Positions 45,460 through 54,152 of a stretch of 64,000 nucleotides of DNA are shown one piece after another. The notes beneath the pieces are model-generated. The model did no database searches. It had not been told where the DNA came from and worked only from the letters and a program-made list of their open reading frames with translations. The translations under genes were made by a program, and so were the position numbers. Position 1 is the stretch's first letter; each line of letters starts with the position of its first letter. The stretch spans positions 124,001-188,000 of the forward strand of contig NZ_VTDO01000004.1 of assembly GCF_015627125.1 (NCBI RefSeq). The letters are read 5' to 3'. This DNA comes from Acinetobacter rathckeae. GTDB lineage: Bacteria > Pseudomonadota > Gammaproteobacteria > Pseudomonadales > Moraxellaceae.

Positions 45460-45769
45460 TCGGATTTTTTTTTAGTAAATATTTGATTTTAAAATTAAAA
45501 GTTTGTTTTTCTTGTCGTGTACTAAGCCCATATTTGAGTGAACATAAGGGCTTAGTACATGACAATAAGATGATTTGGCGATTTCAACCCTAGCATAGAT
45601 TTTAAAAAAGATTTCTAGTGTTGTAATAAAAGAAACTTTTTGACGTTTTTTACACAACTTGGAATAAGACTTGCTTTAGTTTTATAGAAACAATGCAGTA
45701 AATCAATTTAAACCTTTATTCAAGATTCGCTAAATTTTAAATATCATATTGAATTGGAGTATGAAAATT
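45460..45769. other. Intergenic region between hpxO and the BMP transporter operon, with a strong inverted repeat
   Basis: TTGTCGTGTACTAAGCCC (45512-45529) and GGGCTTAGTACATGACAA (45548-45565) form an 18-bp stem with one G-U pair and an 18-base loop. No T-run follows on either strand, so it is not a typical intrinsic terminator. The rest is AT-rich leader of the transporter operon without a recognisable gene. Confidence 0.6.
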
Positions 45770-46885
45770 ATGCAAGATACGGCTCAAACCCATCTTCCTA
45801 AGCGTAGTTTTAGTCTTAAAAAAATCACTCTTCAGCTATTGGCGAGTTTAACAATTTGTGGGGGCGTGTTTGCTCAAGCACATGCAGAAGATAAAGCAGC
45901 ATTTGTTTATATTGGCCCAACAAGTGATCATGGTTGGACTTATGCACATGACCAAGGCCGTATTAAGGCTGAAAAAGCGTTAGGTGGCAAATTTAAAACG
46001 TCTTATATTGAAAATGTGTCAGAAACAGCAGATGCCGAACGTGTGATTCGTAATTTGGCACAGCAAGGCAATAAAATTATTTTTGCAACCTCATTTGGTT
46101 ATATGAACCAAGTTGAAAAAGTGGCAAAACAATTTCCTAACACTATCTTTATGCATGCAACAGGCTATAAAGAAGCGAAAAACCTAGGTGTTTATGACTT
46201 ACGTACCTATGAAGGTGCGTACTTATTGGGTGTGATTGCAGGTCAGAAAACTCAAAGCAATGTACTAGGTGTGGTGGGTTCTTTCCCAATTCCAGAAGTT
46301 GTACGTAACATTAATGCTTATACCCTTGGTGCACAAAGTGTAAATCCTAAAATCACTACCAAAGTGGTATGGGTGAATTCTTGGTTTAACCCAGGCAAAG
46401 AACGTGATGCGGCATTGGCACTGATTTCACAAAAAGCCGATGTGTTAATGCAAAACACAGATTCTCCTGCTGTGGTACAAGCGGCAGCACAAAAGGGTGT
46501 TTATGCATTTGGTTGGGACTCAGACATGACCAAGTTTGGGCCCGAAGCACACTTGGCAGCATCTGTATTGCATTGGGAAAAAGTGTATACCCCTGCTTTA
46601 GAGCAAGTGGCTAATAAAACATGGAAGCCAGGCGAAATCTGGTACGGCGTGAAGCAAGGTGCTGTGGGTGTTGAAAACTTTGGCCCTGCAGTCACTGCTC
46701 CAATGAAAGCCAAAGCTTTAGAGGTACAAGCTGAAATGTTAAAAGGTACCGTACATCCATTTGCTGGCCCAATTTATAAGCAAGATGGCTCATTGGTTAC
46801 AGCAAAAGGCACGACTTTGTCTGATGCAACTTTGAGCAAAATGAACTATTACGTGAAAGGTGTAGAGGGTTCTTTACCGAAGTAA
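45770..46885 (+). CDS. BMP-family ABC transporter substrate-binding protein (nucleoside/purine type)
   Basis: A 371-residue periplasmic protein of the BmpA/Med family, which bind purine nucleosides. It has a signal peptide with a long basic n-region and cleavage near AHAED, then FVYIGPTSDHGWTYAHDQGR, FATSFGYM, RTYEGAYLLGVIAG and DVLMQNTDSPAVVQAA. Lipidated relatives have a lipobox Cys; this one does not. ATG 45770 is 10 bases from GGAG; ATG 45761 overlaps it too closely but cannot be excluded. It serves the ATPase and permeases downstream, and its location among urate genes suggests purine uptake. Confidence 0.87.
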   Translation: MQDTAQTHLPKRSFSLKKITLQLLASLTICGGVFAQAHAEDKAAFVYIGPTSDHGWTYAHDQGRIKAEKALGGKFKTSYIENVSETADAERVIRNLAQQGNKIIFATSFGYMNQVEKVAKQFPNTIFMHATGYKEAKNLGVYDLRTYEGAYLLGVIAGQKTQSNVLGVVGSFPIPEVVRNINAYTLGAQSVNPKITTKVVWVNSWFNPGKERDAALALISQKADVLMQNTDSPAVVQAAAQKGVYAFGWDSDMTKFGPEAHLAASVLHWEKVYTPALEQVANKTWKPGEIWYGVKQGAVGVENFGPAVTAPMKAKALEVQAEMLKGTVHPFAGPIYKQDGSLVTAKGTTLSDATLSKMNYYVKGVEGSLPK

Positions 46886-47197
46886 TGGATCAGTCGTACT
46901 GATGTTATAAGGTGGTGGGTAGGTCAAACATGATGTATCCACCATTGCTTAGTTTAGACGTTGATACCAGCATAAAGTGCTGATCGATTGAATACGCTTC
47001 CTAAACGATTTAGATTTTACCTAAACCTCAGTGTGATGAGGTGACACGTTTAACAGCATCTATAGTTACACGGTTCTATTCTACTTTTTAGCTCCTTCTT
47101 ACTTCTGCAACAGCATGTTCATCATCGGTTATTACTGTCTCGTTTTGGCGTTTTAAAAAGTCCAATCAAGACTTAAATTACATACAGAGTTTAGGTT
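46886..47197. other. Gap inside the BMP transporter cluster
   Basis: This 312-base gap between the binding protein and the ATPase contains a modest stem, TGGTGGGTA with TATCCACCA (near 46912-46953), which could set the ratio of binding protein to transporter. No gene is seen. Confidence 0.4.
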
Positions 47198-48802
47198 ATG
47201 CATATACAAGCTCCCACTGACGACACTCGCCATGATTTCGAGTTAAAAGAATCATCGCCTCATAATCTTCGGCTTGAGTTGTTGAATATTAGCAAAAGCT
47301 ATAATCAGCTCAAGGCGAATGATCGTATTCACTTAAAAGTACATGCTGGACAAATTCATGCAATTTTAGGCGAGAATGGTGCGGGCAAAAGTACCTTAAT
47401 GAAAATTATTTATGGTGCGACCAAAGCAGATCAGGGTCAAATTTTGTGGAATGGTAAAGAAGTGTCGATTGACAGCCCTGCAATGGCCAGAAAGCTTGGC
47501 ATTGGTATGGTGTATCAACATTTTTCACTGTTTGAAACACTGACGGTTGCAGAAAATATTTTACTTGGTCTTGACCAAAAAATTGAGGCAAAAGCCTTAC
47601 ATGACAAAATTATTCAAGTATCCGAGCAGTATGGTTTAAAAGTTGACCCACAACGAGAGGTCTATTCACTTTCTGTCGGTGAGCGCCAACGTGTTGAAAT
47701 TATTCGCTGTTTATTACAAAACCCCTCTTTAATTATTTTAGATGAACCAACGTCTGTACTCACACCGCAAGCCGTGAAACAACTGTTTAAGACTTTCAAG
47801 TTGTTGGCATCGCAAGGGGTTTCTATTCTTTATATTAGCCACAAGTTACATGAGATTAAAGCACTGTGTGACGAAGCCACAATTTTACGTAATGGGCAAG
47901 TGACAGGGCATGTTTTGCCAAGTGAAAACAGTACCAGTGATTTAGCACGTTTAATGATTGGGCGTGAATTACCTGTGTATGAGCATCAAGACTTTGAAGG
48001 TACAAAACAGAAGTGCTTTGAGCTATCTCAGGTTAGCCAGCAGTCAGATGACCCATTTGGTACGCATTTAGAACAGATTAATTTAAGCATATATAGTGGT
48101 GAAATTACAGGTATTGCGGGTATTTCGGGCAATGGTCAAGCTGAACTCTTGGCATTGCTTTCGGGTGAAAATGCCACCAAGCAAGGCCAAATTATTTTTG
48201 ATGGGCAAGACATTTCTAAAATGACCGCAGGGCAACGCCGTGACCTAGGCCTTGGCTTTGTGCCTGAAGAACGTTTAGGGCGTGGTGCTGTACCCAATAT
48301 GACGTTATCGCAAAACAGTTTGCTGACAGCATTTCGCCGTGGTCTGACTAAATTTGGTTTAATTCAGTTTGAAAAAACCAAAGCCTTTACGGCTCAATGT
48401 ATTGAAAAGTTTGGTGTGAAAGCCAGTGGTGTTGATGCAGAGGCACGCTCACTATCGGGTGGTAATCTACAAAAATTTATTGTGGGACGAGAAATATTAC
48501 AACAGCCAAAAGTATTAATTATTTCTCAGCCAACATGGGGAGTAGATGTAGGTGCATCTATGTTTATTCGCCAAACACTAATCGATCTGTCTCGCCAAGG
48601 GGTTGCCATATTGGTAATTTCTGAGGAGTTAGAAGAGTTGTTTGAAATTAGTGACAAAATTTGTGTTTTATCATCAGGCAAGTTGTCTGAGCCGATGTTG
48701 ACCCAAGACACCAATGCCGAACAAATTGGTTTACTCATGTCAGGTATTGCCTCTGAAAAAATGGCAATAAAGTCGTCTAACAATGAAACCGCTCATGTCT
48801 AG
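47198..48802 (+). CDS. ABC transporter ATPase with two nucleotide-binding domains (NupA/RbsA type)
   Basis: A 534-residue protein with two ATPase domains. The first (~30-270) has ENGAGKST, SVGERQRVEI and LDEPTSVLTP. The second (~275-520) has a weak Walker A (ISGNGQAELL, lacking the Lys-Ser/Thr), LSGGNLQKF and IISQPTWGVDVGA, so one site is probably degenerate, as in other RbsA-type proteins. It powers the BMP-type importer with the two permeases that follow, 35 bases away. Confidence 0.9.
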   Translation: MHIQAPTDDTRHDFELKESSPHNLRLELLNISKSYNQLKANDRIHLKVHAGQIHAILGENGAGKSTLMKIIYGATKADQGQILWNGKEVSIDSPAMARKLGIGMVYQHFSLFETLTVAENILLGLDQKIEAKALHDKIIQVSEQYGLKVDPQREVYSLSVGERQRVEIIRCLLQNPSLIILDEPTSVLTPQAVKQLFKTFKLLASQGVSILYISHKLHEIKALCDEATILRNGQVTGHVLPSENSTSDLARLMIGRELPVYEHQDFEGTKQKCFELSQVSQQSDDPFGTHLEQINLSIYSGEITGIAGISGNGQAELLALLSGENATKQGQIIFDGQDISKMTAGQRRDLGLGFVPEERLGRGAVPNMTLSQNSLLTAFRRGLTKFGLIQFEKTKAFTAQCIEKFGVKASGVDAEARSLSGGNLQKFIVGREILQQPKVLIISQPTWGVDVGASMFIRQTLIDLSRQGVAILVISEELEELFEISDKICVLSSGKLSEPMLTQDTNAEQIGLLMSGIASEKMAIKSSNNETAHV

Positions 48803-48837
48803 CACGCATAGTGAAATGATGAAAATAGGGTGAAAAG

Positions 48838-49926
48838 ATGCATTTATTAGAGCCAAGAGAACATCCCTCTCAAGTGATGAAGTGGCTTTCTCCTGTCATT
48901 GCACTGATTGCAATGTTAATTGTGGGTAGTTTTTTATTTATGGCGTTAGGCGTCAAGCCAACAGAAGCCTTATACATTTTTTTTATTGAACCACTCACAA
49001 CAAGTTATAGCCTGAGTGAGCTTTTGGTGAAAGCCAGTCCACTGATTTTAATTGCGTTAGGGCTTGCTGTGGGCTTTCGTGCCAAGCTTTTTAATATTGG
49101 TGCTGAAGGTCAGTTGACCATGGGGGCAATCTTTGGCGGTGGTGTTGCTATTTTGTGTCACGATCAGACAGGTTGGTGGATTTTACCTTTAATGATTGTG
49201 ATGGGTGCGTTAGGTGGTGCACTGTGGGGGCTTATTCCTGCACTGTTAAAAACCCATTTTAATGCTGAAGAAACACTCACCACGCTGATGATGAATTATG
49301 TGGCGATGTTTATTTTGCTGTACTTGGTGGGTGGGCCATGGCGTGACCCGAATGGTATGAACTTTCCGCAGTCCATTATGTTTGGTGATAGTACAACTTT
49401 ACCAATGGTGATTGAGGGTACGCGGATTAATGCATCTATTTTTATTACCATTGTGGCCGTGGTGTTGTTTTGGTTATTTGTACGTAAAAGTATGACTGCC
49501 TTTAAACTTGAAGTGAGTGGTCAAGCACCAATGGCAGCCAAATATGCAGGGTTTTCCTCTAAGAAAGCCATTTGGTTTAGCTTGGGGATTTCAGGGTTAA
49601 TGGCAGGGATTGCTGGTTTGTGTGAGGTGGCAGGGCCGATTGGTCAGTTAAACCCTAATATTTCACCAGGTTATGGTTATGCAGCCATTATTGTGGCGTA
49701 TTTAGGACGTTTAAACCCAATTGGTATTGTACTTTCGGGGTGCTTAATGGCACTGATTTATCTTGGTGGTGAAATGGCACAAATGCAACTTCAGTTGCCT
49801 GTGGCGATTACGGGTATCTTTCAAGGTTTATTGCTCTTTTTCCTTTTAGCCTCAGATGCATTTATTGAAAACCGTTACCGCTTTGCAAAAAGAAAAGTAA
49901 AAACCCCACCTGTAAGTACCACCTAA
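48838..49926 (+). CDS. BMP-type ABC transporter permease 1 (BmpF/NupB-like)
   Basis: A 362-residue permease with about ten membrane segments and the family block GLAVGFRAKLFNIGAEGQLTMGAIFGG (~83-108) and EETLTTLMMNYVA. It pairs with the next permease. It lies 35 bases after the ATPase gene and 42 before the second permease. Confidence 0.88.
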   Translation: MHLLEPREHPSQVMKWLSPVIALIAMLIVGSFLFMALGVKPTEALYIFFIEPLTTSYSLSELLVKASPLILIALGLAVGFRAKLFNIGAEGQLTMGAIFGGGVAILCHDQTGWWILPLMIVMGALGGALWGLIPALLKTHFNAEETLTTLMMNYVAMFILLYLVGGPWRDPNGMNFPQSIMFGDSTTLPMVIEGTRINASIFITIVAVVLFWLFVRKSMTAFKLEVSGQAPMAAKYAGFSSKKAIWFSLGISGLMAGIAGLCEVAGPIGQLNPNISPGYGYAAIIVAYLGRLNPIGIVLSGCLMALIYLGGEMAQMQLQLPVAITGIFQGLLLFFLLASDAFIENRYRFAKRKVKTPPVSTT

Positions 49927-49968
49927 AAAGGTCATTAATGCCCATGAAAATGAAGGCAGGAGAACAGC

Positions 49969-50889
49969 ATGAGTATTGAAGTTACAGCGATTTTAGCGGG
50001 TACAATTGCCGCAGCAACCCCGCTCATCTTTGCAGGTTTAGGCGAGCTAGTTGCAGAAAAAACAGGGGTCATTAACCTTGGTGTAGAAGGCATGATGTTG
50101 GTTGGTGCAATTGCAGGCTTTGCTTTTGCAACCCATTACCAAGCCAGTGTCTTTAGCTCACTGTTGGTTGGTGGTGGGGCGGGTATGATCATGGCGCTTA
50201 TTTTTGCCTTTTTTACCCTGTCTATGAGTACTAACCAATCTGCATGTGGTTTGGCATTAACCATTTTTGGTATGGGTATTTCTGCTTTTATTGGGCAAAA
50301 CTACGTGAGTATGGCTTTACCTGGTCTTGGTAGTTTAAATGTTCCAGTGTTATCAGATATCCCATTTCTTGGCCCGATCTTATTTCAGCAAAACTACGTG
50401 GTTTATTTGTCTATCTTGGCATTTTTCGTGGTTTGGTGGGTTTTAGCGAAAACACGTTTAGGCTTACTGCTTAAAGCAGTGGGTGAGTCGCCTGAAAGCG
50501 CACATGCCATGGGCTACAATGTGTTGGCCATTCGCTATGGTGCTGTTTTATTTGGTGGTTTAATGGCAGGTATGGGCGGTGCATTTTTATCTACCGTGTA
50601 TACGCCAATGTGGATTGAAAACATGGTGGCAGGTCGTGGTTGGATTGCCATTGCTTTAGTGGTATTTGCAACGTGGAAACCGACACGTTTAATGTTGGGT
50701 GCATACTTGTTTGGTGGCGTGACCATTTTACAGTTTCATGCACAAGCATTGGGTTTAAAAATTCCAAATGAGTTTTTGTCTGCACTGCCTTATGTGGCAA
50801 CCATTGTGGTATTGGTGATTATTTCACGTGACAAAAAGCTTTTAAAAATGAACTTGCCTGCATCTTTAGGGAAAACTTTTAATCCTTAA
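49969..50889 (+). CDS. BMP-type ABC transporter permease 2 (BmpG/NupC-like)
   Basis: A 306-residue permease with the conserved TPLIFAGLGELVAEKTGVINLGVEGMMLVGA at the N-terminus (split across two helices) and the GESPESAHAMGYNVLAIRYGAV loop. It closes the transporter operon, and a strong terminator follows. A good GGAGAA ribosome binding site precedes the ATG. Confidence 0.89.
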   Translation: MSIEVTAILAGTIAAATPLIFAGLGELVAEKTGVINLGVEGMMLVGAIAGFAFATHYQASVFSSLLVGGGAGMIMALIFAFFTLSMSTNQSACGLALTIFGMGISAFIGQNYVSMALPGLGSLNVPVLSDIPFLGPILFQQNYVVYLSILAFFVVWWVLAKTRLGLLLKAVGESPESAHAMGYNVLAIRYGAVLFGGLMAGMGGAFLSTVYTPMWIENMVAGRGWIAIALVVFATWKPTRLMLGAYLFGGVTILQFHAQALGLKIPNEFLSALPYVATIVVLVIISRDKKLLKMNLPASLGKTFNP

Positions 50890-50919
50890 ATTGATGATTT
50901 TGCTCTGATGTATTTTGAG

Positions 50920-50948
50920 ATTGCACCATATTCATGGTGCAATTTTTT
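50920..50948 (+). terminator. Rho-independent terminator of the BMP transporter operon
   Basis: ATTGCACCAT (50920-50929) pairs with ATGGTGCAAT (50934-50943) around a 4-base loop, then a run of T. A perfect 10-bp intrinsic terminator. Confidence 0.9.
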
Positions 50949-51003
50949 ATTCAAAATAATATAGCCCCTAACCAATTTTCATAATAAAAAATATGAAAAT
51001 ATT

Positions 51004-51564
51004 CTATACCTGTTTATACGTCGATAAATATGCTTCGGTTGAATGTATATCAGCAAATTTAGTTAATGCTGCTAAATAAGAATGTTGTACATCATCTACA
51101 GCAATCTTTTTGTGGTTAAACTCTAACTCTCTAGTGGTAGTTGCATCATGAATTAAAATATTATCAAACCCTAAATCCTTTGCAGCTCTTGTTGTCGTAT
51201 CAATGCACATATGGGTCATCATCCCTGTAATGACTAATCGTTTGACTGAGAGTTCTGTTAGGGTTGTTAATAGATTCGTATGTAAGAAACTATTTGGGAA
51301 CTCTTTTATAATAATTGTAGAGTTATTTTTAAGTAACAGTCCTTTATGTAATTGAGATCCTAAGCTATTTTTAAGAAAAAAAGTGGCATTTGGGGCATTG
51401 TTAATATGTTGAATGTAAATAATAGGAAGGTTCTGGTTCAAAAAATAATGTTCTAAGGCATTAATATTTTTTAATACAGCAATTGGCTCATGTAAAGGGT
51501 ATTTTCCATTTACAAAGTAATCATTCTGTACATCAATAATGAGTAAAGCTTCTTTCATTTTCAT
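51004..51564 (-). CDS. Isochorismatase-like cysteine hydrolase
   Basis: A 186-residue hydrolase of the isochorismatase/nicotinamidase fold with the full triad: Asp in LLIIDVQNDYF, Lys in IIIKEFPNSF and Cys in TGMMTHMCIDTTTRAA. The substrate is unknown; family members hydrolyse ureas, carbamoyl groups or isochorismate-like compounds, so a role with ureide nitrogen is possible given the flanking urate genes, but unproven. ATG 51558 (spaced better from AGAG) is an alternative start. The gene is strikingly AT-rich compared with its neighbours and is divergent from an Lrp/AsnC gene. Confidence 0.85.
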   Translation of the reverse strand: MKMKEALLIIDVQNDYFVNGKYPLHEPIAVLKNINALEHYFLNQNLPIIYIQHINNAPNATFFLKNSLGSQLHKGLLLKNNSTIIIKEFPNSFLHTNLLTTLTELSVKRLVITGMMTHMCIDTTTRAAKDLGFDNILIHDATTTRELEFNHKKIAVDDVQHSYLAALTKFADIHSTEAYLSTYKQV

Positions 51565-51678
51565 ACTCTTATATAACTAAAAATGTTGCCTTAACTATAA
51601 ATATCCTATATAAAATATCGAATGACCTGCTGAAAAAAATAAGATGAAATGCCTTTCACTGTGAAAGAAAAAAATAAA

Positions 51679-52071
51679 ATGGATGATATAGACCTACAAA
51701 TTTTAAAATTACTAAGATTAGATTCTAGAATGTCTAATAAGCAAATTGGTCAGCGAATACACCGAACAGGGCAAGCTGTTGGATTAAGAATTGAAAAATT
51801 GGTGTCTATCGGAGTTTTGAAAAAATATACTATAGAAATTGCGACAGATAATAAATCTTACATCAGAATTTTTTTAAAAGTTGCTCCATCTCAAAAAATA
51901 GAAGACATAATTGCTTCATATCCTAATATTCTTGAATTTAATAAAGTTGCAGGGCAAGCTTGCTATATGGTTGTTGCTGATTTTTCTAAGGATCAGATGC
52001 GTAATTTCCTAAACCATATCTCTGATTTTGCAAGTTATAGTGTTGAAAATGTTGTTAAAAATATCAAATGA
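51679..52071 (+). CDS. Lrp/AsnC-family transcriptional regulator
   Basis: A 130-residue regulator with the AsnC-type start MDDIDLQILKLLRLDSRMS, a helix-turn-helix (NKQIGQRIHRTGQAVGLRIEKL) and a C-terminal RAM-like effector domain (~60-130). The ATG at 51679 begins the conserved domain; the open frame continues 10 codons upstream. It is divergent from the isochorismatase-like gene, with about 114 bases between, so it probably controls that gene. Like its partner it is unusually AT-rich. Confidence 0.83.
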   Translation: MDDIDLQILKLLRLDSRMSNKQIGQRIHRTGQAVGLRIEKLVSIGVLKKYTIEIATDNKSYIRIFLKVAPSQKIEDIIASYPNILEFNKVAGQACYMVVADFSKDQMRNFLNHISDFASYSVENVVKNIK

Positions 52072-52174
52072 TTATGAATCATAGGTAAAACGATCATTTG
52101 TTGAATACGAGCCAATAGTTTTTTAAATTGAATAAGGTCGACGTTTAATCTTCTATTGAAAAAAGCTAAACCAC

Positions 52175-52197
52175 TTTGGGGTCAAGTTGACCCCAAA
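52175..52197 (-). terminator. Hairpin after the Tsx-like porin gene
   Basis: TTTGGGGTCA (52175-52184) and TGACCCCAAA (52188-52197) form a perfect 10-bp stem with a 3-base loop, 11 bases after the porin stop. The U-tract appears only about ten bases later, so it is a probable terminator. Confidence 0.65.
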
Positions 52198-52208
52198 ATG
52201 AGCATAGA

Positions 52209-53081
52209 TTAGAAGTGGTAATCTACACGAACCATTGGTGTACTTGCTGTCGCACCTTTGTTGCCTGTAGTTGGGTTACCAAATTTGTTGTGCCAGTATT
52301 GGTACTCAAAACCTGCACGGAATGTTTGGTCATTTTTACCCCAAAGCGAGGTTAAATCATACATCACACGTGCATCAATGTTGGTTTCTGGGGCAGTTTT
52401 GCCGCCGAACTCATTTTTGCCTTTAGAGTCAATCCATAGTGCAAAACCTTCAAATGCTAAAGGTGTTTTACCAATTGGCATGCCCCAACTCAATTGGAAT
52501 GCGGCATGTGGGTCATAGCTGTAACGGCTACTAATGGCAGCAGGTTTATTGCTTTCAAAGAGCACTAAAGTACTTAAACTTAAAAAGCCTGGTACGTCAA
52601 AGTTAATGGTTGGACCAACCACCCACATTTGTTTTTTAGATGCATAGCCATCATTTTTAGTATTCCAATCTAAACCTGCAGTAAGTGCATAGCCACGAAT
52701 ACCCTGAGACGAAAGATCAGTTTTAAATACTTTACCAATGTCTACGTTGTTACGGTAAACCAAGTATGCTTCTTGAGTGCCTTTACCGCCTGTTTGAGCT
52801 GTATTGGGTTCTGATGAAGACTGCAGAAAGTCTACATTTAAGAAGTTTGTACCGTAAGCATAACCACTTGCGTGTGTGAAAGAGTAGATTTGCTTAGTAA
52901 TGTCAATTTTTGAACCGTTGCTGTTGTTTTTAAACGGTTCAGCGAAGTCTGTACCATAACGCCAACCAATTGAGTTGTCGCTCCAAGTGAGTGCAGATGC
53001 AGAGGTCGATAACAATACAGATGATAACAGTGCGGTGGCAACTGCAGATTTTCTATAGTTAGAGAAGTGTTTGAAAAGCAT
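52209..53081 (-). CDS. Tsx-family nucleoside-specific outer-membrane channel
   Basis: A 290-residue outer-membrane protein with a signal peptide (cleavage near ASALTW, ~30) and a beta-barrel ending VRVDYHF. The N-terminal WSDNSIGWRYG, FTHASGYAYGTNFLNVDFLQS and C-terminal QYWHNKFGN segments fit the Tsx/OmpK channel family, which admits nucleosides. It lies between the BMP nucleoside importer and the urate genes, supporting a role in purine uptake. A GGGGGCG lies 5 bases before the ATG. Confidence 0.8.
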   Translation of the reverse strand: MLFKHFSNYRKSAVATALLSSVLLSTSASALTWSDNSIGWRYGTDFAEPFKNNSNGSKIDITKQIYSFTHASGYAYGTNFLNVDFLQSSSEPNTAQTGGKGTQEAYLVYRNNVDIGKVFKTDLSSQGIRGYALTAGLDWNTKNDGYASKKQMWVVGPTINFDVPGFLSLSTLVLFESNKPAAISSRYSYDPHAAFQLSWGMPIGKTPLAFEGFALWIDSKGKNEFGGKTAPETNIDARVMYDLTSLWGKNDQTFRAGFEYQYWHNKFGNPTTGNKGATASTPMVRVDYHF

Positions 53082-53157
53082 ATAACGCCCCCAAATAGTC
53101 TGGTATTGACCAAGTTAAGTAATATCTCAAGATCTTTCACATCTAAGATAGAAAATG

Positions 53158-53182
53158 AGATAAGCCATGTATTGGCTTATCT
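53158..53182. promoter_or_regulatory. Inverted repeat upstream of the Tsx-like gene
   Basis: AGATAAGCCA (53158-53167) and TGGCTTATCT (53173-53182) are perfectly inverted around TGTAT, 77-101 bases before the porin start. It could be an operator or a 5'-leader hairpin of tsx; the distinction cannot be made here. Confidence 0.5.
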
Positions 53183-53286
53183 AGCAAAAAATGCACCACA
53201 CTTTATAAAATTTAGTAAAAAAAATAAACAAAAAATCACAATTTATATAAAAACATTAGTTATTAGTCACTTATATTACTGCTGTG

Positions 53287-53616
53287 TTAACTGCCTCTAT
53301 AGGTTGAGTAGGCATAAGGGCTAATTAATAATGGTACATGATAGTGCTCGGTTACATTGGCAATATAAAACTGTAGGCACACTTTTGGAAAGAAAGTGTC
53401 CTGTTTAAGTGCTTTAAAGTAAGGCAAAATGTCATACTCTAGTTGATATGCACCTTCTGTGAACACATGCTCACCAACATTAAAATCTTTGAGTCGACCA
53501 TCAGTATCAGTAATGCCTTGCCCAATGAGGCTGTGTGTGTTGGCATCAAATAGTTTGACCTGTACGCCACTGGCAGGTTTTCCTCGGTTAGTGTCTAAAA
53601 TATGGGTACTAATCAT
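53287..53616 (-). CDS. uraH: 5-hydroxyisourate hydrolase
   Basis: Hydrolyses 5-hydroxyisourate to OHCU, the second step of urate breakdown. The 109-residue transthyretin-like protein has STHILDTNRGKPA at the N-terminus (catalytic His), the GRLKDF segment and the C-terminal YSTYRGS signature. It overlaps uraD by 4 bases (ATGA) on the same strand. Confidence 0.96.
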   Translation of the reverse strand: MISTHILDTNRGKPASGVQVKLFDANTHSLIGQGITDTDGRLKDFNVGEHVFTEGAYQLEYDILPYFKALKQDTFFPKVCLQFYIANVTEHYHVPLLISPYAYSTYRGS

Positions 53617-54116
53617 GTGTTAATTCCTTGATCTAAACGGCGTAATGCAATGAGTGCCAGTTGCTGTTTGACAATCTCTTGTTCGATTTGAGTGTCGTGT
53701 GTTAAACGTATATTGAGTTGCTCAAGTACTTGCTCACTCGACAAGCCCGCGGCTTTAATTAAAAAAATAAAACCGAACTTTTCTTCATACGCAATGTTAC
53801 CTGCCAATAATGCGGCTTGTGTACGTTGGTCTTGTGAAATATTGGCTTGTTCTGCATTAGAGTGTTGCTGCTCTTGGGCAGATAAATGCGTTGTTGATGG
53901 CTTTTCCCCAATACGTGGGTGTTTACTCAGTGCAGATTCAATTTCTGCCCATTGCCATGTTTTTGCTTGCTGTTCGGCACAGCTGAGCAAAGCCTGTTTG
54001 CTTGAAAATGGGCGCTGCTGTTGTATGTGAGCAACCCATGATTCAATATTGACACAGCTTTGTAAAAAGGCTGTGACCTGAGCAGATTGCTCTTGGTTAA
54101 AGTCGGCAAGGTGCAT
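53613..54116 (-). CDS. uraD: OHCU decarboxylase
   Basis: Decarboxylates OHCU to S-allantoin, the third step. The 167-residue helical protein has KHPRIGEKP (catalytic His region), EQANISQ, LLAGNIAYEEKFGFIFLIKAAGLS and the C-terminal LALIALRRLDQ. It lies between puuE and uraH in one operon; the 3' end overlaps uraH. Confidence 0.95.
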   Translation of the reverse strand: MHLADFNQEQSAQVTAFLQSCVNIESWVAHIQQQRPFSSKQALLSCAEQQAKTWQWAEIESALSKHPRIGEKPSTTHLSAQEQQHSNAEQANISQDQRTQAALLAGNIAYEEKFGFIFLIKAAGLSSEQVLEQLNIRLTHDTQIEQEIVKQQLALIALRRLDQGINT

Positions 54117-54152
54117 ACTATTCTCTCGTTGGTTGAAACACTTAGATCGGAA

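Noticed and set aside
45472-45657. 61-codon minus-strand frame covering the strong inverted repeat
   Set aside because: It simply reads through the stem; no start context or recognisable protein features.
53067-53324. 85-codon plus-strand frame between tsx and uraH
   Set aside because: It spans the tsx promoter and the uraH 3' end on the opposite strand; composition is Lys/Ile-rich as expected for AT-rich non-coding DNA.
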